From: Planctomycetota bacterium
GTDB lineage: Bacteria > Planctomycetota > PUPC01 > JACPCR01
Reading direction: 5' to 3'
NCBI GenBank assembly: GCA_016179685.1
Contig: JACPCR010000068.1
Location: forward strand, 20,288 to 84,287
DNA length: 64,000 bases
The position numbers and the translations under genes were made by a program. The notes beneath the pieces were generated by a model, which worked only from the letters and a program-made list of their open reading frames with translations, ran no database searches and was not told the DNA's origin. This document shows, in pieces, positions 44,142 through 52,214 of the stretch; position 1 is the first letter of the stretch; each line of letters begins with the position of its first letter.

Positions 44142-44540
44142 ATGAGTTTCCGGCAGCATTTCATCTGGACGCAGCTTTTCCTCTACACCTGGAGCGTGGC
44201 GGCGCAGCCGATTCTGCATCTCGCGCTTCACCATGATGGCCAGGAGCCCTGCCTGGCTTGCGAGCAGGGGATGGACGGCGGCCCCTCGGCGGCTGCGGAC
44301 TGCGGAAGCAACGGCCCCTGCGGCGACCCGGCGCACCATCACCATCGTCGAGGCGTCATCCCGCACGACGACGCCCGTTGCCCCACCTGCGCCAAGCTCC
44401 TCTCGCCCGACAGTGCAGCGTCCGCGCCGACATCGAGTGGCACGCCGGACCCGACCTGCCGGAGCGTGCGGCATGAAATCCTCCTTCCTGCTGCCTTCAC
44501 CCTGGAAGGCGTTCTTCCCGCCCGGGGCCCGCCCGCCTGA
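44142..44540 (+). CDS. His/Cys-rich small protein at the head of the zinc cluster
   Basis: A 132-residue protein with a hydrophobic N-terminus (FIWTQLFLYTWSVAAQPILHLALHH) and a set of likely metal ligands: HLALHH, CLACE, CGSNGPC, DPAHHHHRRG and CPTC. It may be a membrane-tethered or periplasmic metal-binding protein that hands zinc to the transporter, by analogy with His/Cys-rich proteins in other zinc operons. It has its own good promoter and precedes the outer-membrane protein and znuAB. The C-terminal ~40 residues are low complexity. No family was recognised with certainty. Confidence 0.6.
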   Translation: MSFRQHFIWTQLFLYTWSVAAQPILHLALHHDGQEPCLACEQGMDGGPSAAADCGSNGPCGDPAHHHHRRGVIPHDDARCPTCAKLLSPDSAASAPTSSGTPDPTCRSVRHEILLPAAFTLEGVLPARGPPA

Positions 44541-44765
44541 TCGGCTTACGCAAATCCTTCCAAATGATGCGCTGAATAGCCGGGCAGAATCCGGCCCGGC
44601 GGCCACTGCGGCCACTGAGGACTCCTCAAGCCCGCTGCGGTCGATTCATCCCACAAATGGCGTTTGAGCGGCCAGAGCATGGCCCGCTGCCTGGGTCTGA
44701 AAGATGCCGCCGGGGCTTTCGGGACTCCCGGCCGGCCGATCCGCACCTTCCAGAAAGGATGGAAC

Positions 44766-46124
44766 ATGGTCCTCACATTTGGAAAGAAGACATGGGGAGC
44801 GCACGGCATCGTCCTTTGCATCCTTGCGGGCATGGGCCTTACAGGGCCGGTGGCCGCCGAGCAGAGCGGGGTCGAGTCCGAGTTGAGAATGGAAATCCAG
44901 GAGCTGCGGCAGTCGCTGGAAGCGATGCGCCGGGCCTACGAGGCCCGCATCGGCGAACTGGAGCGCCGGATCGAAGCGATGCAGTCCGTTCCGCGTGGTG
45001 ACGCCGCGGCCGCAGAGGCCGAGGCACTGCGACGCGCCGCCGCCGCGGAGGCCGCGGAAACGCCCGAGCGCGGGGCGGAGACTCTCGCGCGGGCCCAGAC
45101 CGGGCCCATCTCTCAAAACGCTTTCAATCCCCGCATCACGGTGTTTGGCGACCTGCTGGGCCGAGCGGACGACCGTCCCGCGACAAACGACGAGGGGAAC
45201 GACGTGAGCGACCGGATCGGCCTGCGGGAGGTTGAGCTGGACCTGCGTGCGGACGTGGACCCGTACGCGAAGGGGGTATTGATCCTGGCGCTGGAGGAAG
45301 AGGACCCGAACGTCTTCGATCCGGCCATCGAGGAGGGTTACGTCACGTTCGAAACACTGCCATGGAATCTTCATGCGAAGGCCGGCCGATTCCGGACCAG
45401 CTTCGGCCAGATCAACAAGCTGCACCAGCATGACTTGCCCCAGGTCGATTACCCGCTGCCGGTCCGGGCCTTCCTGGGCGAGGAAGGAGACAACCAGACC
45501 GGCCTGGCCGTCTCGGTCCTTGCCCCGTCCCTCCTCGGCCACGTCATCGAGGTTGAATTTCAGGCCCTCAATGGCGAGAGCGAGACCATTCTGGCTGGCG
45601 ACACTTCAGCTTTCCCTGCTTTCCTGGGGCATCTCAAGTGCTTCCGCGACCTGGCCGAGAGCCAATTCGTGGAGCTGGGCGCCAGCCATCTCTTCGGGTA
45701 CACGGATGAAGAGAACGAACTGGCCAGCCGCCTGAGTGGCCTCGATTTCCTCTACAAGTGGAAGCCGCTCGAACGGGGCGAATACCGCTCCTTCGTGCTT
45801 CAAGGCGAGGTGTTTTACCTGGACCGGCAGAGGCCCGACACTGACCTTCACAGCTTGGGGGCGTATGCGTACGCGCAGGTCCAGGCGGCCAGGCGCTGGT
45901 ATCTCGGAATCCGGGGCGACGTGACCGAATTCCCGGATGACGCCGAGCACGACGCCTGGAGCGCCAGCGCCTACGTCTCGTACTACACCACGGAGTTCCT
46001 GCGGCTGCGCCTGGGATTCCAGCATCTCGAGGACGACCAGGACGGGCCTCTGGACACTTTGTTCCTCCAACTCACGTTCGTCTTCGGGGCCCATCCAACC
46101 GAGCCCTACTGGGTCAATCGCTAG
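44766..46124 (+). CDS. Outer-membrane beta-barrel protein of the zinc cluster
   Basis: A 452-residue protein with a signal peptide (GIVLCILAGMGLTGPVAA), a coiled coil (about 33-70: LRMEIQELRQSLEAMRRAYEARIGELERR), an Ala/Glu-rich linker, then a barrel of amphipathic strands that ends FLQLTFVFGAHP. It resembles porin-like proteins encoded beside zinc ABC transporters, probably a zinc-entry porin; TonB-box or plug features are not visible. Start ATG 44766 has AAAGGA, and the frame upstream is not coding. It is followed by a family hairpin and znuA. Confidence 0.7.
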   Translation: MVLTFGKKTWGAHGIVLCILAGMGLTGPVAAEQSGVESELRMEIQELRQSLEAMRRAYEARIGELERRIEAMQSVPRGDAAAAEAEALRRAAAAEAAETPERGAETLARAQTGPISQNAFNPRITVFGDLLGRADDRPATNDEGNDVSDRIGLREVELDLRADVDPYAKGVLILALEEEDPNVFDPAIEEGYVTFETLPWNLHAKAGRFRTSFGQINKLHQHDLPQVDYPLPVRAFLGEEGDNQTGLAVSVLAPSLLGHVIEVEFQALNGESETILAGDTSAFPAFLGHLKCFRDLAESQFVELGASHLFGYTDEENELASRLSGLDFLYKWKPLERGEYRSFVLQGEVFYLDRQRPDTDLHSLGAYAYAQVQAARRWYLGIRGDVTEFPDDAEHDAWSASAYVSYYTTEFLRLRLGFQHLEDDQDGPLDTLFLQLTFVFGAHPTEPYWVNR

Positions 46125-46128
46125 GAGA

Positions 46129-46161
46129 CGAGTTCGCTGTGCGGGTGCACTTGCGAGCTCG
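46129..46161 (+). terminator. Hairpin (GGGT loop) after the outer-membrane gene
   Basis: CGAGTTCGCTGTGC-GGGT-GCACTTGCGAGCTCG with one bulge and a mismatch, starting 5 bases after the TAG stop. The core is identical to that of the hairpins at 37000 and 49920. It may end the upstream message before znuA. Confidence 0.7.
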
Positions 46162-46217
46162 AGTGCGAGAGTGATTTTGCGGAACCTGAAAACAGGGAGA
46201 AAGGGAGGAATGACATC

Positions 46218-47261
46218 ATGAGCGCTCTCAAGGGACTGCTGGCTTGCTGGCTCGTTGCCGGCGCGGCGTGGGCCGAAGATTCGAAAATCCAGGTGGTGAC
46301 GACGCTGCCGGACCTGAAGTCGATAGCCGAATTCGTCGGCGGCGACCTCGTGACGGCGGTGGCGCTCTCCCGCGGCAACGAGGACCCGCACTACGTGACG
46401 CCCCGCCCGAGCCTGATGGGGCTGGTCAACCGGGCGGACCTCTTCGTGGAGATCGGGCTGGACTTGGAACTTTGGACCGAACGCGTTCTCGAAGGGGCGC
46501 GCAACCCGCAGGTCCGAGTGGGAAGCCCGGGGCACGTCTATGCCTCCGACGGAGTCCCGAGGCGTGAGATTCCGCAGTCGCTGAGCCGGTCGGGCGGAGA
46601 CTTGCATCCCCAGGGCAACCCGCACATCTGGCTGGACCCTCTGAACGGCAAGATTTTAGCAGCGAACATCGCGGCGGGCCTCAAGCGCGTGGCCCCCCAA
46701 CATGCCGCGGCGTTTGACGCCCGGCTGCAGGAGTTCGAACGCCGGTTGGACGAGAAGCTCTTCGGTCCCGACCTGGTCTCGGTCCTGGGGGGACCCATCC
46801 TCACGCGCCTGGCGCGGCGCGGCGACCTCTTCAGCTTCCTGGGTCAGAAGGAATTCCAAGGCGAGAAGATGGTGCGCCGCCTGGGCGGCTGGCTGAAGGA
46901 AGGCGAGTCCTTTCGGGGCCGGAAGGTGGTCACCTTTCACTCCACCTGGGTCTACTTCGCTGAACGCTTCGGCCTCGAGATCGCCGCGACCATCGAGGAG
47001 AAGCCCGGCATCCCGCCCTCGGCCCGGCGGCGAGAGGAGCTGATCCGGCTCGTCCGCGATGCTCCCGTCCGAGTGATCGCGGTGGAGAACTTTTACGATT
47101 TCTCCGCTGGGAAGGCAGTAGCGGACGCCACGAGCGCAGCCTGCATCGTGATTCCCGTCATGACGGACGGCGTGCCCGAGGCAAGGGACTACTTCTCGCT
47201 CTTTGACGCGCTTGTCAAGGCGCTGAATGCCGCCTTCAGCGGCAGGGAGGCCCGGCCGTGA
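46218..47261 (+). CDS. znuA: Zinc/manganese ABC transporter substrate-binding protein (ZnuA-like)
   Basis: A 347-residue cluster A-I binding protein with signal peptide (ACWLVAGAAWA). The metal ligands are in their usual places: H58 (NEDPHYV), H136 (GNPHIWLDP), H241 (TFHSTWVYF) and an acidic residue near TDGVPEARDY. The His-rich loop seen in E. coli ZnuA is absent. It captures Zn(II) or Mn(II) in the periplasm for the permease encoded next; the genes overlap by GTGA. ATG 46218 has GGGAGGAA upstream. Confidence 0.92.
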   Translation: MSALKGLLACWLVAGAAWAEDSKIQVVTTLPDLKSIAEFVGGDLVTAVALSRGNEDPHYVTPRPSLMGLVNRADLFVEIGLDLELWTERVLEGARNPQVRVGSPGHVYASDGVPRREIPQSLSRSGGDLHPQGNPHIWLDPLNGKILAANIAAGLKRVAPQHAAAFDARLQEFERRLDEKLFGPDLVSVLGGPILTRLARRGDLFSFLGQKEFQGEKMVRRLGGWLKEGESFRGRKVVTFHSTWVYFAERFGLEIAATIEEKPGIPPSARRREELIRLVRDAPVRVIAVENFYDFSAGKAVADATSAACIVIPVMTDGVPEARDYFSLFDALVKALNAAFSGREARP

Positions 47262-48703
47262 CCAGCCTCTTTCCCCCTTCCTACGGCTACCTGGCCGCCC
47301 CGCTGGTCGCCTGCGTATTCATCACGGGGCTGCTCACCTACCTGGGCGCCCACGTGCTCCAGCGCGGCATCTTGTTCGTGGACCTGGCCCTGGCACAGAT
47401 TGCGGCGCTGGGAACAACCTACGCCTTTTACCTGGGCTACGACCCCATGAGCCGCGAGGCCTACTTCTGCGCCCTCGGATTCACCACTCTCGGCGCCGGG
47501 CTCTTCGCCCTCACCCGCCGGCGCGAGCCTCGGGTCCCCCAGGAGGCCATCATCGGCATCTCCTACGCCGTCGCCTCCGGAGCGGCCGTCCTGCTCGTCG
47601 ACCTGGCGCAGGACCCCCACGGCAGCGAGAAAATCCAGCATCTCCTCGTCGGCAACCTCGTCTGGATCACGTGGCCCGAGGTGTGGCGGACCGCGGGGAT
47701 TTGCCTCGCGGTCGGCGTCATCCACCTGCTGTTCCGACGCCGCTTCCTGCTCGTCACGTTCCATCCCGCCGAAGCCGAGGCCGGCGGCCTCTCGCTCCGG
47801 ACCTGGGACTTCCTCTTCTACCTCTCCTTCGGAGCGGCGATCACGGGCATCGTCCGCATCGCCGGCGTCCTCCTCGTCTTCTCCTACCTGATCATCCCCG
47901 CGACCATCGGGATGCTGTACTCGGACCGTGTGCGGGGCCGGCTCGTCATCGGTTGGGCCGTCGGGCTCAGCGTTAGCTTCTTCGGGCTTCTCCTCTCCTA
48001 CGAACGGCCCGGCGGCCCGATGATCGTGACGCTTTTCGGGCTCTGCCTCATCGCCTTCGGCGCGATCCGCTACGTGGCGACCGCGGCATCCCGCGGGCGC
48101 GCTGCGGCCACCCTGGCCGGCCTGGGCGGGGCCGTGCTCCTCGTGCTCCTTGCTGCCCCTCTCCTCCCGGGGCATCGTGAGGCTCAAGCTCCACACGAGA
48201 ATGAGCCTCACGGGAACGGACACGGCCCCGCTGATGTGCGGGGCGCGGAGGACCGCCTCTCCGACCACGCCGGGCGTCCTCATCCGACAACCTCGGAGAC
48301 CGGCATCGCGGCCCGTCTTCTCGAGGCGCTGCAGTCGGCGGATGAAAATGAACGTGAGAAGGCCATCGACCGTCTGGCCGAGCGTGGGGACGATGCGGCG
48401 CTGGAGGCGCTGTCCGAAGCGCTGGCTAACGAGAAAGACGAGGGCCTTCGACTCAAACTGGCAGGTCTGCTGGCCGAGCGCGGCCGTTCGGCAGGCCTCC
48501 AAGCCCTGGTCATCCTCCTGTCCGAGGCGCAGTTCCCCTTCGTGCGCTCGGAGGCGCTCGAACGTCTTCGCGCCGCCGCGGGCGAGTCCTTCGGCTACGA
48601 CCCTGTCCAATCGCCTGCGGAAAACGCCGAAGCCCTGGTACGCTGGCGGGCGTGGCTGGGGGGCCGGGCGGACACACCCCCGGCCGCAACCGGAGCACGA
48701 TAA
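47258..48703 (+). CDS. znuB: Zinc ABC transporter permease (ZnuB-like) with fused His-rich and HEAT-like C-terminus
   Basis: A 481-residue protein. Residues 1-~310 are an ABC-3 permease of about 8-9 helices (LTYLGAHVLQRGILFVDLALAQIAALG is the family signature). An unusual extension follows: a His-rich linker (HREAQAPHENEPHGNGHG, about 308-325), then about 120 helical residues with HEAT/PBS-lyase-like repeats (AIDRLAERGDDAALEALSEAL; LAGLLAERGRSAGLQALV). The linker may sense or bind zinc at the cytoplasmic face. It overlaps znuA by GTGA. No znuC ATPase follows, so one must be encoded elsewhere. A strong hairpin ends the cluster. Confidence 0.88.
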   Translation: MTSLFPPSYGYLAAPLVACVFITGLLTYLGAHVLQRGILFVDLALAQIAALGTTYAFYLGYDPMSREAYFCALGFTTLGAGLFALTRRREPRVPQEAIIGISYAVASGAAVLLVDLAQDPHGSEKIQHLLVGNLVWITWPEVWRTAGICLAVGVIHLLFRRRFLLVTFHPAEAEAGGLSLRTWDFLFYLSFGAAITGIVRIAGVLLVFSYLIIPATIGMLYSDRVRGRLVIGWAVGLSVSFFGLLLSYERPGGPMIVTLFGLCLIAFGAIRYVATAASRGRAAATLAGLGGAVLLVLLAAPLLPGHREAQAPHENEPHGNGHGPADVRGAEDRLSDHAGRPHPTTSETGIAARLLEALQSADENEREKAIDRLAERGDDAALEALSEALANEKDEGLRLKLAGLLAERGRSAGLQALVILLSEAQFPFVRSEALERLRAAAGESFGYDPVQSPAENAEALVRWRAWLGGRADTPPAATGAR

Positions 48704-48714
48704 AGAATAGTTCG

Positions 48715-48766
48715 ATAGATGTTGGCCAGGGACTCCCGCGAGCGTGAGTCCCTGGCCAACATCTAT
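48715..48766 (+). terminator. Terminator hairpin after znuB (21 perfect pairs)
   Basis: 48715-48735 and 48746-48766 are perfectly complementary over 21 bases, enclosing CCGCGAGCGT, and the right arm is followed by TTTG. It lies 12 bases after the znuB stop. Best candidate in the window for the end of an operon. The spacer to 49002 holds no supported gene. Confidence 0.85.
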
Positions 48767-49002
48767 TTGTCCGAGTTGCCGAACACGCGGTCCGCGCCCC
48801 AGTGGGTCACAACGAGCCACGCATCGCGCCCGTTATCACCGCGTGGTTCGCATCAGCGGACCAGTCCCTTCACTCACGTCACCACGTCCGCCGTCTTTTA
48901 ACTGGGTTCACTCAGACGACTTAAAGAGAAGGCGAAGAACGGCACGCAAGCGTCACGGCCGGTGGGGCCGGCCCCGCCGGCCGTGACAGGCAGAATGACC
49001 TA

Positions 49003-49031
49003 TTGACACCTGCGGCACGAATTGCTAAGAT
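49003..49031 (+). promoter_or_regulatory. Strong sigma-70 promoter of the small zinc-ribbon gene
   Basis: Perfect TTGACA (49003-49008), 17-base spacer, TAAGAT (49026-49031). It is followed by about 150 bases of leader before the ATG at 49188. Confidence 0.75.
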
Positions 49032-49187
49032 AATGCCTGTCTTCGGATGGCGAATCCCTACCTTTCCTGCTCCGCCCCGCTTTCCCATCGTTTAGTCCGA
49101 CGCAATCCATCGGTCTTAGTCCCTGGTCCGACCCCGCCTCGGGTCCCGGGTTCGTCCTATTCCCTGTCCTGACTGGAGGTGCGTCGG

Positions 49188-49379
49188 ATGTCTATCAAAG
49201 AGGCCAACGCGATCAAAAAATGGCGTCCCTGTCTGCGGTGCGGGAAAGCCATGCTCACGGATCGCTGCCATCGGATTTGCCGAAAGTGCCACCGGCGAAA
49301 CAATGTGCAACATGAGAAGACCACGGTCCGCATTTCTTCTCTCCGATCCCGGTTGATCGACCTGGATACACGGCTCTAG
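49188..49379 (+). CDS. Small zinc-ribbon protein
   Basis: A 63-residue protein with a cysteine pattern CLRCG...RCHRICRKC, i.e. CxxC-x8-C-x3-CxxC, that would bind one zinc ion. The N-terminus (MSIKEANAIKKWRP) and C-terminus (RRNNVQHEKTTVRISSLRSRL) are basic, pointing to nucleic-acid or ribosome binding. Start ATG 49188 has CTGGAGG about 10 bases upstream. The gene is framed by a consensus promoter and a perfect hairpin terminator, so it is an independent unit and not a stray ORF. Similar small CxxC proteins are frequent in planctomycetes; their role is unknown. Confidence 0.75.
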   Translation: MSIKEANAIKKWRPCLRCGKAMLTDRCHRICRKCHRRNNVQHEKTTVRISSLRSRLIDLDTRL

Positions 49380-49396
49380 ACGTGACTCAGGAGTCC

Positions 49397-49432
49397 ACGA
49401 TGCCGCAGGTGCTGCCGCACCTGCGGCATCGT
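49397..49432 (+). terminator. Perfect 16-bp terminator hairpin (TGCC loop)
   Basis: ACGATGCCGCAGGTGC-TGCC-GCACCTGCGGCATCGT followed by TGTTAG. It ends the zinc-ribbon transcript about 18 bases after the stop. Confidence 0.8.
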
Positions 49433-49550
49433 TGTTAGAGTATTTGATGACCGGGTCATTCCTGTATCCCTGTTCATAAGTGCATCAGCATTTCTAAACA
49501 GGGATGCTGACCGCTCAAGATGACTGGCTCTTGCCGATCAAGTAATTTCT

Positions 49551-49704
49551 CAATAAGTTCGGGGAGACGGCCCGCCCGATTTCGCAACCGATTGTGATTC
49601 AGGGCTTCGCGGATTCTTGTAGCGAAGCGCGTCAGCGCTTCGTCTGGCCTTTCAAATCTCATCTCTCGGGTGGAACGCTGACGCGTTCCGATACGGAATT
49701 CATA
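49551..49704 (+). repeat. Family B element B2 (right end lost)
   Basis: Same orientation as B1 and about 90 percent identical. It has CGAAGCGC-GTCA-GCGCTTCG and GGAACGC-TGAC-GCGTTCC, with loops that are mutual complements. The left terminal repeat is present; the right end is replaced by the start of family C copy C2 at 49706. Confidence 0.85.
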
Positions 49705-49705
49705 T

Positions 49706-49925
49706 AGCGGGCTTCTCGTGCATGCCTTCAGGCCCTGCTCCGGAGGGAATGGATGAATCCTACTCGAGAAACCCGACTGAAGTCGGCTATCTCGGCCTCT
49801 TGCCCTCCATCCACCACCTGAAGGCGGTGGCAGACGAGGGGCCGGCTCAAGCCAGGCTGAGCAACCCACGGCGTCAACTGCGGGCAAAGGTCAGCACCGG
49901 GAGGGAAGGGTTTCCGATAGTAGAC
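49706..49925 (-). repeat. Dispersed repeat family C, copy C2
   Basis: Reverse complement of C1 (8080-8325) with about 75-80 percent identity. Hairpins include GCC-TTCA-GGC (49724-49733), CCGAC-TGAA-GTCGG (49773-49786) and CCACCACC-TGAA-GGCGGTGG (49811-49830). In the stem around 8122-8138 of C1 the pair T-A is C-G here, a compensatory change. Confidence 0.8.
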
Positions 49926-49963
49926 GAGTTCGTAATTGCGGGTGCACTTGCGAACTCGTCTAC
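49920..49963 (+). repeat. Intergenic hairpin with GGGT loop
   Basis: GTAGACGAGTTCG / CGAACTCGTCTAC outer arms are perfect; inner TAATTGC/GCACTTG carries mismatches. It has the same loop and nearly the same arms as the hairpin at 37000-37037, 13 kb away. It lies between array C2 and the promoter of the DNA glycosylase. Confidence 0.8.
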
Positions 49964-49970
49964 TAGCCCC

Positions 49971-50000
49971 TTGAACGGGATACCCGATCTCGGATAAATT
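49971..50000 (+). promoter_or_regulatory. Promoter of the uracil-DNA glycosylase gene
   Basis: TTGAAC (49971-49976), 18-base spacer, TAAATT (49995-50000). Expected start near 50007, before ATG 50070. Confidence 0.5.
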
Positions 50001-50069
50001 CGTTTCCCTTGTTGAGAACCGTTGAAACTGCTGACTGCTCCAACGGCTCATCTGAATCCTGGGAACGCC

Positions 50070-51044
50070 ATGGACGACCCTCGCGAAGAATGCCGCAAGC
50101 TTGTCCGCTTGGTCCACGACAAGCTCTGGCTGGAACATCGATTGGGCTACCGGGAGGGCCCCGGGCTGGCCTGGCCGGTGACCGGGGTGAGGCCGCCACC
50201 GCGGCCAGCGGCTTCAGGCCGGCATCCGGCGGAGGCGGAGTCCGTCGACGATGCCGTGCAGGAGGGTGTCGCCGCCGGAACGACCGGCGAGGTGCGGCCG
50301 TTTGCCTTGCCGAAATCCGGGCCTGGGCCGCCTGAACACGTCCCTTCGCGGCCACAGGCGTTGCCGCCTCCCAGCAGCGGCGCGCCCGGGCCGCCCGAGG
50401 CGACGCTGCGGGGCGCCTTGCCCGTGCTCCAGCCCGAGCCTGGGGCATTCCTCGACTTCCAGTCCGGCCTCTCCAAGGCTGAACGCCTCCGTCTCCTCGA
50501 CCAGGTGGCCCAGCGCTGTACCCGATGCGAGCTCGCGGCGGGACGCCGCACGGTCGTCTTCGGCGAGGGCAACCCGGACGCCATCCTGATGTTGATCGGG
50601 GAGGGCCCGGGTCACGTTGAGGACCATGCTGGCCGCCCCTTCGTTGGCCCCGCGGGGCAGCTCCTCGACCGGATCATCCAGGCCATCGAGATGACCCGTG
50701 AAGAAGTCTACATTGCCAATGTCGTCAAGTGCCGGCCACCGGGCGACCGGACTCCCAAGCCCATCGAGAGCCGTTCCTGCATGCCTTACCTTCTGGCGCA
50801 GATCGATATTATTCGGCCGCGGGTCATTGGCCTCCTCGGGGCCACCGCGGCCCAAGCGATGACGGGCCGGACCGGCGGCATCACGCGTCTGCGGGGACAC
50901 TGGTATGATTTCCAGGGGATTCCCATGATGGCCACCTATCATCCCGCTTACCTTCTCCGGTATGAGCCCGCCAAGAAGGATTGCTGGATCGACATGCAGA
51001 AGGTCCGGGACAAGGTCCGAGAACTGTCGGGTCCTTCGCCTTAA
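50070..51044 (+). CDS. udg: Type 4 uracil-DNA glycosylase (4Fe-4S)
   Basis: A 324-residue DNA repair enzyme. The catalytic domain (about residues 130-320) has GEGPGHVEDHAGRPFVGPAG, the VKCRPPGDRTPKP block and HPAYLLR. Cys residues at CTRCE, VKC and SRSC are positioned to bind the 4Fe-4S cluster of family 4 (UDGa) enzymes. It removes uracil from DNA. The first ~110 residues are a Pro/Gly-rich extension that the core enzyme lacks, with only a short helical start. Start ATG 50070 follows the promoter by about 70 bases but lacks a clear Shine-Dalgarno. Confidence 0.9.
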   Translation: MDDPREECRKLVRLVHDKLWLEHRLGYREGPGLAWPVTGVRPPPRPAASGRHPAEAESVDDAVQEGVAAGTTGEVRPFALPKSGPGPPEHVPSRPQALPPPSSGAPGPPEATLRGALPVLQPEPGAFLDFQSGLSKAERLRLLDQVAQRCTRCELAAGRRTVVFGEGNPDAILMLIGEGPGHVEDHAGRPFVGPAGQLLDRIIQAIEMTREEVYIANVVKCRPPGDRTPKPIESRSCMPYLLAQIDIIRPRVIGLLGATAAQAMTGRTGGITRLRGHWYDFQGIPMMATYHPAYLLRYEPAKKDCWIDMQKVRDKVRELSGPSP

Positions 51045-51107
51045 GAATAGGTTGGGATACCCTTCTCCGCTTTGAAAATTCTTCCGTCTTCGGACAGTCT
51101 TTTTCCG

Positions 51108-51992
51108 ATGCGGGCCTTCCTCGCCAAGACGCGCCTTTTTCTGGAACTGATCCGTTTCTCCCATACGGTCTTCGCGCTCCCCTTCGCCCTCCTGAGCGTT
51201 TTTCTGGCCGCCCAAGGATTCCCTCCCCCGCGCCGGCTCGCCTGGATTCTTGTCGCCATGGTCGCCGCCCGCAGCGCCGCCATGGCATTCAATCGCCTGG
51301 CCGACGAGGTCTTCGACGCCGCCAATCCCCGTACCGTCCAGCGGCATCTTCCCCGGGGAATCCTCCGACGCGGCGAGGTCGGGCTCTTCACCCTCGGCAG
51401 CGCCGCCCTCTTCGTCACCGCAGCCTCTTTCCTCAATCCGCTCACCTTCGCCCTCGCCCCGCTCGCTCTCGTCGTGATCCTGGGATATTCCTATTCGAAG
51501 CGCTTCACCTGCTTCAGCCATCTCTGGCTCGGCCTCGCTCTCGCACTAGCGCCGGTGGGGGCATGGATCGCCGTGACCGGCAGCTTCGCCGCCACGCCGG
51601 TCTGGCTCGGCCTCGCCGTGCTCCTCTGGACCGCCGGCTTCGACATCCTCTATGCCTGCCAGGACCGTGAATTCGATCTTCGGGCCGGCCTCCATTCCAT
51701 CCCGGCCCGCCTGGGCATCCGCGGGGCCCTCCGCATCTCCGCCGCCCTGCACGTCCTCACCCTCTTGGCCCTCGCTGCTTTCCTCCTCTCCGCTCAGCGA
51801 CACGCCCCCTCATGGATCGGCCTCGCCGGCGTCTCCGCTCTCCTCCTTCACGAGCATCGGATCGTCCGGCCCGACGACCTCCAACGCGTTCAGACCGCTT
51901 TCTTCACCCTCAACGCCTGGATCAGTTTCGGGATGCTGGCCGCCGGCCTGCTGGACCTCTGGCTCTTCCCGCCCGCGATCGCTTCCTCATGA
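51108..51992 (+). CDS. ubiA: UbiA-family prenyltransferase
   Basis: A 294-residue membrane protein of about nine helices with both Mg-diphosphate motifs: NRLADEVFDAANPRT (62-76) and YACQDREFD further on. This pattern is that of 4-hydroxybenzoate/menaquinone-type prenyltransferases, which attach a polyprenyl chain to an aromatic ring. Whether it makes ubiquinone, menaquinone (by the futalosine route) or another quinone cannot be told; no other quinone genes are near. ATG 51108 is preferred to TTG 51072. It follows the DNA glycosylase by 63 bases, so they may share a message. Confidence 0.88.
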   Translation: MRAFLAKTRLFLELIRFSHTVFALPFALLSVFLAAQGFPPPRRLAWILVAMVAARSAAMAFNRLADEVFDAANPRTVQRHLPRGILRRGEVGLFTLGSAALFVTAASFLNPLTFALAPLALVVILGYSYSKRFTCFSHLWLGLALALAPVGAWIAVTGSFAATPVWLGLAVLLWTAGFDILYACQDREFDLRAGLHSIPARLGIRGALRISAALHVLTLLALAAFLLSAQRHAPSWIGLAGVSALLLHEHRIVRPDDLQRVQTAFFTLNAWISFGMLAAGLLDLWLFPPAIASS

Positions 51993-52079
51993 AGTCCTCT
52001 GCGCTCTTCGGGCTCGCGGATTTCAGACGTGACGCCCCAAGCGCCACATGCACCAGCGCGGAAGTGCGGGCGCACTTCC
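51991..52079 (+). repeat. Short repeat E2 and family hairpin after ubiA
   Basis: GAAGTCC/GGATTTC (51991-51997 and 52018-52024) is the partner of E1 at 27800-27832. It is followed by GGAAGTGC-GGGC-GCACTTCC (52060-52079), a minimal version of the hairpin family with the core only. The ubiA stop TGA overlaps E2. Confidence 0.55.
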
Positions 52080-52129
52080 AAAGTCGTTTACTCGTCTCGC
52101 ACTTTCGCCCGGAGTGCACTAAGATAAGA

Positions 52130-52178
52130 CCTTGGCCCGGGTCTCCCATTCCACCGGGATGGGAGACCCGGGCCAAGG
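52130..52178 (+). repeat. Long hairpin before the NDK-like gene
   Basis: CCTTGGCCCGGGTCTCCCAT pairs with ATGGGAGACCCGGGCCAAGG over 20 bases; the loop TCCACCGGG carries a further two pairs. It ends 36 bases before ATG 52215 and may be the 5' leader or the terminator of ubiA. Confidence 0.75.
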
Positions 52179-52214
52179 TGGGTCCTGGATGAATGAATTC
52201 GGAGATTCCCCTTC

